Assembly: GCF_047948215.1 (NCBI RefSeq)
Contig: NC_134456.1
Location: 61,953,029-62,017,028, forward strand
Origin: Lycorma delicatula
Taxonomy: Eukaryota; Arthropoda; Insecta; Hemiptera; Fulgoridae
Direction: 5' to 3'
Length of the DNA stretch: 64,000 nucleotides
Part shown: positions 56,951-64,000 of the stretch, piece after piece
Layout: the number at the start of each line of letters is the position of its first letter
Numbering within the stretch: the stretch's first letter is position 1
Program-made: the position numbers and the translations under genes
Notes under the pieces: generated by a model
Databases searched by the model: none
The model's input: only the letters and a program-made list of their open reading frames with translations
What the model was told of the DNA's origin: nothing

Positions 56951-59090
56951 TACGGTGTTAAGTAAAGTTAACAAAAATTAAAGAACACACAGCTCGTATT
57001 TGCCAAAAGAAATTGGACTTTAATAGAGAGAAAACAACTTAACCTTTTCTTAAATCATAATCTTAAAAAATTGAATGAAATTACAGAATAAACATAACTT
57101 AATTCTATACAGAATTATACAAAGAATATCAGCTGAAACAACAATCAATTATTATTATAATTGATTGTAACAATTACATAAATACACATTTATCAAATAA
57201 TTATTTTGAGAGTCTTTTGCATTAAATACGAGTCTAAAAACAGTTTAAATAACTAAATACATTATTAATCAAACAACAAGATGGAATACAAAAGCAAAAA
57301 ATATTACTAGATCAAAATCACAATATAAAATACAAAGAAGTACAAAATAATAACTTCACATCAGGAGTTATCATTTTTAGATTAATTTAAGAAAAGTAAA
57401 ATGAATTCAGTTCATGAATAAATAACAATTAATCTCAGCAATTAACAAGTTTCATTAAATTAAATGATAGAGTTAGTATTTAAACATTTGAAATAAAAAG
57501 TAAATTAAAATTTTTTTCAAGTAAAAAAGTAAATCTCAGCAACTGACTTTTAAACAAAGACATTTAATGAATAACCAGAATATTATTAATAATAGTCATC
57601 AATTAATAACATATAAAAAATGTCACACATGAACAAAAAGAGTTAATAACAATATAATCAAAATTTAATAAGTAATCATATAAATAAAGGTCATTTAGTA
57701 AGAAAACTTTCTTGAAAATATTTCAGCTTCTTAGCATTCTAATGCTAATGACTTCCTTTTTCTAATTTGTGAAAAATAATATAATACTTGGTAGAGCAAA
57801 ACAATATTTAACATTGATTAAAATTATTAACAACAGCAATAAGCTAAGGCATGAAAAATTATGTAACATAAAATATAAATAAACAGTCTCAGTAAAATTG
57901 TTATCTTCCAAATGAAATCAGAAGTTTATGCAGTTACAGGAGTCAATGAGATACAATAGAAAACATTCCTGGAAGTCACTAGAATGTATATAAAATATTA
58001 ACCAACACATTCATGTCCATGAATGTTTGTGTCACACATATGTTTTATAAATTCTGAAGTAGTATTTAATTACAGGTCGATTTGATAATAAGAATAGTTG
58101 GCATTGATAGCACATAGAATATGTTGCAAATGAGAAATAATAACATAACCTTAATCTAAGCCACATATCGTGACTACACTTGAATGAAGAAATGGTATTA
58201 TAAGCCAATCTTGAAATACAAATTCAGAATGTACAGTTAGTTGTATTTTTCACTAATTTTACTAATAAAATAACTGATTAATATAGAACATAATGAATAA
58301 TTTGAACTTGCCGTAATCACACATAAATATTTGCAAAAGATGAACTCGTGAATGAAAGTACACATGAATACATACAGTTAATCCTAGGCGTAGTCTGCAA
58401 TGGCGTATCAAAAATACAGAGGTGAAACGTTGTTGAGAAATTGAGAAATACGGAGCGTCTCAGATTTGTAGTAACGAGATTGGAGAGATTCTGCATCGAT
58501 AAACTTGGCTGGATTGTAGTAGCTGAACCACTTTCAATGCTAGAGGTTTATCAGAGAAACGAGGAAAAACGAACATGGAAAACTGCGAAATCACGAAAAC
58601 ACTGACGAGTAGAACAACAGAATATTTCGACAGAGAAATACCACAACGTTTATGAAAGTATGAAGAAGACGAAAATATTTAAAACATTATACGAGAGAGA
58701 GAATATCGCAGCCTGGTCATCCAAGGCTGGAGGACCTTGATGGATCCGCACAACGTGAAAGTCTGGACTAGAATGAACAAAGGTAGCGTGGTGAGATGTA
58801 GGGGAAGCGAACAAAGCAATGGACAGAAGAAAGTGTGTGTATGTGTTGACAACAAGAGTAATGTCTAAGTGTTAGTATGAGAACGATTAGAGAAAACGTG
58901 TGGAATTTGGGAACGAAGACAAAACAAAAATAATTTACAAGCAAGCAGACCATTAAAGAATTACGTAAGATTGATAAAATAAATTCTGAATAAGCAGAAG
59001 TTGAAGAAATGACATCAGGGCAGACAAAGAGAATTAGACTTCTAGGAACTATGACAATATTGAAATTGGTGAAAATAAAAAACACTTAAG

Positions 59091-59129
<39 letters not shown>

Positions 59130-59381
59130 GACTAAACAGCAATAAATAATGCGTGATAGAAATAAGCTGACACCAATATGATGATGCAACAGTAAGTCAA
59201 ACTGGAGCCTGAGAGAAATTGATAACTAAAACAACAAACCAAACCAAACTATATTAAAAGTACGCAACAAAAAATGCAAAATAAATTTACAAAGCCTGTA
59301 ATAATTACAAGACTCAACCATAACCTTGAATTTATTGGATTAAACGCAACTTTACGCAATGGCGTAAACATACGGTTTAGT
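56951..59381. other. Strand-asymmetric A-rich block, no gene found
   Basis: About 2.4 kb in which A clearly exceeds T on the plus strand. Longer T-runs are rare, unlike the neighbouring DNA. On the minus strand this creates long hydrophobic open frames (for example 59085-58768), which I treat as composition artefacts. The R1 fragment that follows inserted into this block, and the sequence continues after it. It may be a large unrecognised repeat or a transcribed region with mutational strand bias. Confidence 0.45.
59094..59126. repeat. (AT)n microsatellite
   Basis: Uninterrupted AT dinucleotide run inside the A-rich block. Confidence 0.9.
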
Positions 59382-59395
59382 AGGTAGGCCCGTAA
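59382..59395. repeat. Left 14-bp target-site duplication of the fourth R1 fragment
   Basis: AGGTAGGCCCGTAA, repeated at 60422-60435 directly after a poly(A). The first A is ambiguous because the tail also ends in A. Confidence 0.85.
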
Positions 59396-60421
59396 AGCGC
59401 CGGGCCTCGGGCCTCAAAGCGCCGTTTACTGGCGACCACCGTCGTGTCTTCGCTTATGTATGCCGTTCCGGCCTGGTGGCGCTCTATCGCCATCAGGCGC
59501 AACAAAGAGAGACTGGCGAGGACGCACAGGTGTGGTGCTCCTAGGTGTTGTGTCCGCATACAGAACAGTGTCCTATGCCGCCGTGTGCGTGCTATCGGGT
59601 ACACCTCCTATTGACCTAATCGCAAAAAGAGAGTGGAGAGGGCACAAGGCAAGCCAGAACAAGAGGTCAGGGATGACGTTTATAATATCTGGCAGGAAAG
59701 ATGGTCGCAGGAAGCTGTGGGTCGATGGACGAGAACCCTCATCCCCAACATCAAGCCATGGTTGTCGAGAAGATTTGGTGAGGTTGATCATCACCTATCG
59801 CAGTTTTTTACAGGACATGGTTCCTTCAATAACTACCTGCACAAAATAGGCAAGAGAGAAGAGCCAATTTGCAACTACTGCAACGAGATAGATGATGCTG
59901 AGCACACCTTTTTTGAGTGCAATAGGTGGGACACACTTAGACATAGTAAGGCACTCACAGGTATAACTCCAGAGACAACAATAGACTACATGCTAAGAAG
60001 CGAGTCAAACTGGAATAATTTTGCTAGTTTTGTTAGACAAGTTGTTCTACAGAAATACTCCGATGAGAGAAGACAAGGTGTTGGCTAGAATAGGACTGGG
60101 TGGACAGCCTTGCTGGTGAGGTCCAGCATGCTGCGATGTGTTAGCACTGATGAGCCACCAAGGACTCCACGGGTAACAGTCAGGTAACAGCACACTGAAT
60201 ACTGAAGGGACCCGGCGCCGCGTCGCGGCGAACTGGGTCTGGCGTGGTGTCCAAAAGGGCAATATTAATAAAGAACTCTCAAAAAAAGCTAACCGGTAGG
60301 TCGACCTGCCATGCCGGTAGGTGGGGAGGCCTATTTGAGTTTAAAGACACTCCCCTGGGCGGCGTAATACCAACAAGTCGGTCGGGCCCAGGGGAGCTGA
60401 GAGAGAAAAAAAAAAAAAAAA
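59396..60421 (+). mobile_element. R1-clade LINE 3' fragment, fourth copy
   Basis: About 1.03 kb on the plus strand, with clear 14-bp target-site duplications and a poly(A) of about 17 (60405-60421). Only the end of ORF2 and the 3' UTR are present. The 3' UTR holds a 10-bp palindrome AGGTCGACCT (60298-60307) between two CCGGTAGGT repeats. The long A-tail and matching duplications suggest it is the youngest LINE insertion here. Confidence 0.9.
59460..60088 (+). pseudogene. C-terminal domain of ORF2, fourth R1 copy
   Basis: Frame 1 reads SAYRTVSYAAVCVLSGTPPI followed by DLIAKREWRG. A frameshift at about 59633 leads to frame 2: IWQERWSQEAVGRWTRTLIP, FFTGHGSFNNYLHKIGKREE, the zinc motif CNYCNEIDDAEHTFFEC (all four Cys/His present) and a terminal QKYSDERRQGVG, stop at 60088. 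This is the R1 ORF2 end with only one frame break. Confidence 0.88.
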
Positions 60422-60435
60422 AGGTAGGCCCGTAA
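60422..60435. repeat. Right 14-bp target-site duplication of the fourth R1 fragment
   Basis: AGGTAGGCCCGTAA, identical to 59382-59395. Confidence 0.85.
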
Positions 60436-60571
60436 GGGAAACTCCCACACTACTGTGGAGTACGAGACCACATGTTCCTATAAAAGGTTTCCTTTCCTCT
60501 GACCAAAAATAGGGATGCATAAGCGTTAAATTATAAAATGTTTTGATTAAAATGCGGTAAATGTTTCATAT

Positions 60572-60588
60572 ACGCGCGCGCGCGCTCG

Positions 60589-60630
<42 letters not shown>
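60572..60630. repeat. Compound (CG)n(CA)n(TA)n microsatellite
   Basis: Alternating purine-pyrimidine throughout: CG units, one CT interruption, then CA units, then TA units. A stepwise CG to CA to TA series fits decay by CpG deamination, and such tracts are prone to Z-DNA. Confidence 0.9.
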
Positions 60631-61272
60631 AACTCAGATTAGCCCTGTGATTAATGATATGCAAAAGTAATATGAAACAAATATTGCTGTGCATGTGTGG
60701 GGGACTCTGAAATTCTTAGTTTTAAGTTACTGAAATTTATAACAGTTGCATTAGATAGTAACTGTCGAAAGAAACAATTAGTGTTTAAGTAAAATTTATT
60801 AATTGTTACCTATTTTCCCCAATTATATTAAATGAATTGTTATTAGTTTCAAAAGAAGTTATATTAAAAAAAATATACATGTTGTTGAAAAAACTATGAA
60901 TGAGGATAGAATAAAGATTTAAAAATAGTGTAATAAAATAGAATTAAGAACCCAAACGTTGGCATAGACTTTTTTTTTTAGAAACTGAAGATCCAATCAA
61001 AAACAGTAAGTTTTCCAAAACTTTTCAGCTAAACCTTAATAACAATATATTTTTTGTTGCACGGAGTACAATCTCTAAGAAAAAATTTGTTATACTTAAA
61101 TTTCAGTTCCTTTTTCCAACGTATATTTATAATAATATGGGAATATATAAAGTAAAGCAAGAAATTAATGTACCCTTTCTATAAGAAAAAATTCATACAT
61201 TACGTTAGAAGTTTTGAAGAAGAACATTACGTCTGTTAATACTGAAGAACATCTCATTTGTTGTATTTTAGC

Positions 61273-61335
61273 ATTATAAAACGAATGCGTTTTATAATAT
61301 AGAAAACGTTTTAGAAAGGGAATGCCCTTTCTAAA
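61273..61335. other. Two adjacent 11-bp hairpins with the same AATG loop
   Basis: Hairpin 1: ATTATAAAACG / CGTTTTATAAT at 61273-61283 and 61288-61298, loop AATG. Hairpin 2: TTTAGAAAGGG / CCCTTTCTAAA at 61310-61320 and 61325-61335, loop AATG. Both are perfect; 11 bases separate them. No known function. Confidence 0.8.
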
Positions 61336-62298
61336 CATATTACTTGTTAATGCTTAGAAAGCGTAAACACACAGAAGAAGAGACGTTTGGAAAGGTTCCC
61401 TTGCTAGAATACTGGCACTCTAATAAAATAGTGGAGAGGATATCGTACAATATCAGTACGTCGTAGGTAGCAAGAAGCCGGTCATCGATTCAGCGATCCA
61501 GCAATCCATCCCCACCTTGTGCTTCACTGAGCTTTCTAAGCTTTGACGGATAATACATTAAGAGAAATGTAAATTCGTACGTCGCTTCTTGGCAATCTAA
61601 GCTACGCTCGTTACTAAATTTTTCGGATCACTGTACACCCTCCTCTCCTACACCGTTTCTGTTTAGTTACAGAACGTTTAAACCTTTTCTTTCCATCAAC
61701 TGACTACTGCTTATGAAAATATAAAAAACCTCCTGAAAAAATAAATTGGTTTTTATTGAAAGTATTTATGATATAATTATTGATTAAATTGGATTATAGT
61801 TCTGCAATATCATCATGTTCTAAATTTAAATAAATTATTGTGGTAATCATTCAAAACAAAGAGAAATTTATTTATAGTAGGCGGAATGTTCGCAGTTCTG
61901 ATTGTGAATGAAATTTAAAACATGTTTCCGCGTTCCAAGAGGTTCTTGGCAGGCTCTAAATCTTTATCACGCATTTTAGAAGGCATTTTATTTCATTTAA
62001 ACCCTGCCTTTAATACAAACCAGATATATTTCACTATTTGTTCTTTCTTATTTTGATCTTTGTAATCTGCATACTACCAAAAAAAAATTATGTAACGATT
62101 ATACCTAAATTAACCATTTAATATTAGAACATCAACTTAAATATTTATTGAACTTCTGATAAATATTGTTTTGCTTTTTAAACAAAATATTTTTTATCGT
62201 TTGTAATGATTATTAAATGGTTTTAATTACTTTTAAATAAAATCTGAAATACTCTGAAATAATACATATATTTATATTTGCATATCTTTATATATATT

Positions 62299-62905
62299 AG
62301 CATCCCCGTCACTGCTTTGCCCATGCTTTCTTGGGTTTCCAGTCGCGGTCAATTTTTTTTTTTAATTCATGGTTTTTAGTTAAGTAACCGGAGGCAGGTG
62401 CAGCTAGCCGCGTCGCACATATAGTGATAGTGGCAGTGGCTGTGTTGGTTGAGCCGCCGCGCCGTAAAAACCGAAAAAAAAAACGAGAATGGATTTTGGA
62501 TATTTATCTGAAGAGTATTTTGCAAATCTACTGAATATCTCGTTAAGTATAGTCAGAAATGGAGAAAATTTGGAATCATTTTTAAAAATGTTTTACCTTT
62601 TTTCATCCCTATCAAGGTCGAATTTTGAAAAACGTAGAAATTGATTTTTAGATATTTACAAGAAGATTATAACCAAATATGAAGTTTATATCTTCATTTC
62701 TACAGAGAAATTAAAAAAAACAATAAATTTCATTGTTACTCCATTTTGCCCTTTAGACTCGGAATTTCAAAAAATCCTTTTTTAGTGTGCACATACATCG
62801 TAAGAGGAACATTTATACAAATCTTCATCAATTTATCTTTAATAGCTTTTGCTCGGCGTTGATGAATCAGTCAGTCAGGACAAATTGCTTTATAGGTATA
62901 GATAA
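62299..62905 (+). repeat. Interspersed repeat with RTE-like tail, third family
   Basis: Begins GCATCCCCGTCACTGCTTTG, has a GC-rich centre (GCCGCCGCGCCG near 62455), and ends with GATGAATCAGTCAGTCAGGA then TTGCTTTATAGGTATAGAT. The tail type is common in arthropod non-autonomous retroelements. No coding. Confidence 0.55.
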
Positions 62906-64000
62906 ATATATATTTTATTTAATTGAAGAATTAAATTAATTAAATTACTCTGTCGAAAGTTGTCTCTCAATAGTAAATATAGCAAATTCATTATCTAGAC
63001 GCAGAGTTTGATGTTTAATTTAAATAATTTAGTTTTACATTAATCAGGAATAAAGATATTGGCGCCGGAGAATTACTAGTAAGCGTAATTGATGTAACAG
63101 GCATAGAACTGGGATTAAATTGTCTCTGTCAAAACAAATATTCCTTTAAGTTTTACAATAAAATGGTAAAACAGTTTACTAGAATCGTTACTCGAAGCAG
63201 CCTTGCTCAATTGTTAAGAGCTATTAAGATTTTATTGTAATGTTAGTTGAACAATGCAACCGTAGTAGTAGTAAGGGAGATGAATATGTTACTTGTCACT
63301 CTCGAAAACAATAACTCCACGAAATAGCCGACATCTTCCGCTATACATATATATAAGAAAAAATGAAGTTTTTAGAGGATTTGAGCTGTCTTTTTCCTTG
63401 GGCCGAATAAGATTTTACATGACAGCATTATAAGCTACCGAATTGTAGGTGGCACTAGTTGTACATAAAACATCATTACTCTCAAAGAAAGTGAATCTGA
63501 CCAGTGCCTACTATAAGTAATTTACAAATGTCACCGTCATAAGATAAATTGGGGCAAATAGAGAAAACTAACAGATATCTCCCTTTCTGTAGTGAAAAAA
63601 TGCGTTATACATACTATATGCGCACAAAACTAATACCAGGTAACACAAAAAAAAAACGGAAACTTTTAAAAAGTGTATTGGCAGCCATGTACGGTTGGCA
63701 GCACTGCTTTACCAGTACTGCTTTACTGCTATCTTAGCTACCTTGCCACTCAGACATCATGGAGCATATTTTTAATTAGTATTTATTATTATTGAATATT
63801 ACGTATAAGCGAGTTGAGTTCAACGTACAAGTGAGCTTTTTATTTTGTAAAAACTTTGGTAAATAAACTTAAAATCATTTAATTTAAAGTATAGATTTAA
63901 ACCAAATTTTTTTCTAATAAAATGATTTCAATGTATAATCTGTTACCTTTCTGGGTCATTTAAGTAAAAGTCTTTCCAATCTAGAGTAACCATAGCTAAA
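62906..64000. other. AT-rich non-coding stretch
   Basis: No gene or element recognised. A short internal repeat built on TACTGCTTTAC lies at about 63700-63730. Confidence 0.65.

Larger units (their letters stand above)
60436..62298. other. AT-rich non-coding stretch
   Basis: Contains the compound microsatellite at 60572-60630 and the twin hairpins at 61273-61335. A slightly more complex patch at 61370-61660 has no coding frame that I can support. Confidence 0.6.

Noticed and set aside
58768..59085. 105-codon hydrophobic minus-strand frame
   Set aside because: It is explained by the A-rich plus strand producing Phe/Leu/Ile codons; no start context or family.
1..64000. CRISPR array, operon or bacterial gene content
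   Set aside because: No regularly spaced repeats of that type; the window is clearly eukaryotic.

Overview
This is AT-rich nuclear DNA from an animal, most likely an insect. The evidence is the decayed R1-, I-, RTE- and CR1/Jockey-like LINEs, a mariner transposon, tRNA-derived SINEs and Penelope-type hammerhead motifs, all set in intron- or intergenic-like sequence with microsatellites. I cannot name the species. Several repeat tails resemble ones I associate with hemipterans, but that is an impression, not a proof. No complete host gene is visible, only two weak candidate exons, so the window is probably intergenic or inside large introns.

Layout. 1-7.1 kb: AT-rich, no gene. 7.1-11.0 kb: an I-clade LINE on the minus strand (ORF1 end, endonuclease, reverse transcriptase, RNase H) with deletions and frameshifts. 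It is joined 5' end to 5' end with a plus-strand CR1/Jockey-like LINE tail (11.0-11.8 kb). 13.2-18.2 kb: a nearly full-length R1-clade LINE on the minus strand, flanked by a 152-bp direct repeat (146/152 identical) that looks like an exceptionally long target-site duplication. 19.1-20.8 kb: two decayed DDE transposase copies, tail to tail, one with its middle deleted. 20.9-31.5 kb: mostly AT-rich, with a LINE remnant at 27.4-27.7 kb and a possible exon at 30.07 kb. 31.5-33.35 kb: GC-richer retroelement-like pieces around an inverted pair of hammerhead-ribozyme-like motifs. 35.4 kb: possible minus-strand exon. 36.9-37.05 kb: tRNA-derived SINE. 39.0-41.7 kb: second R1-clade copy. 41.8-43.05 kb: dead mariner. 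44.2, 48.5, 49.1 and 62.3 kb: short interspersed repeats with RTE-like tails. 52.4 kb: second SINE. 53.5-55.9 kb: 5'-truncated RTE with an 11-bp target-site duplication. 56.1-56.95 kb: third R1 remnant, ending at a perfect 37-nt hairpin. 57-59.4 kb: strand-asymmetric A-rich block, interrupted by a fourth R1 fragment (59.4-60.4 kb) with a 14-bp target-site duplication. 60.4-64 kb: AT-rich, with a pair of matching hairpins at 61.3 kb.

The protein-coding signal is almost all retrotransposon machinery: RNA-binding ORF1 with zinc knuckles, apurinic-type endonuclease, reverse transcriptase and RNase H. These would carry out target-primed reverse transcription. Every copy here is broken and none should work on its own. 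The most useful observations concern how they inserted and how their 3' ends fold: the 152-bp duplication, the heterologous head-to-head junction, a shared tandem-repeat 3' UTR in two different clades, and recurrent 3'-terminal hairpins.
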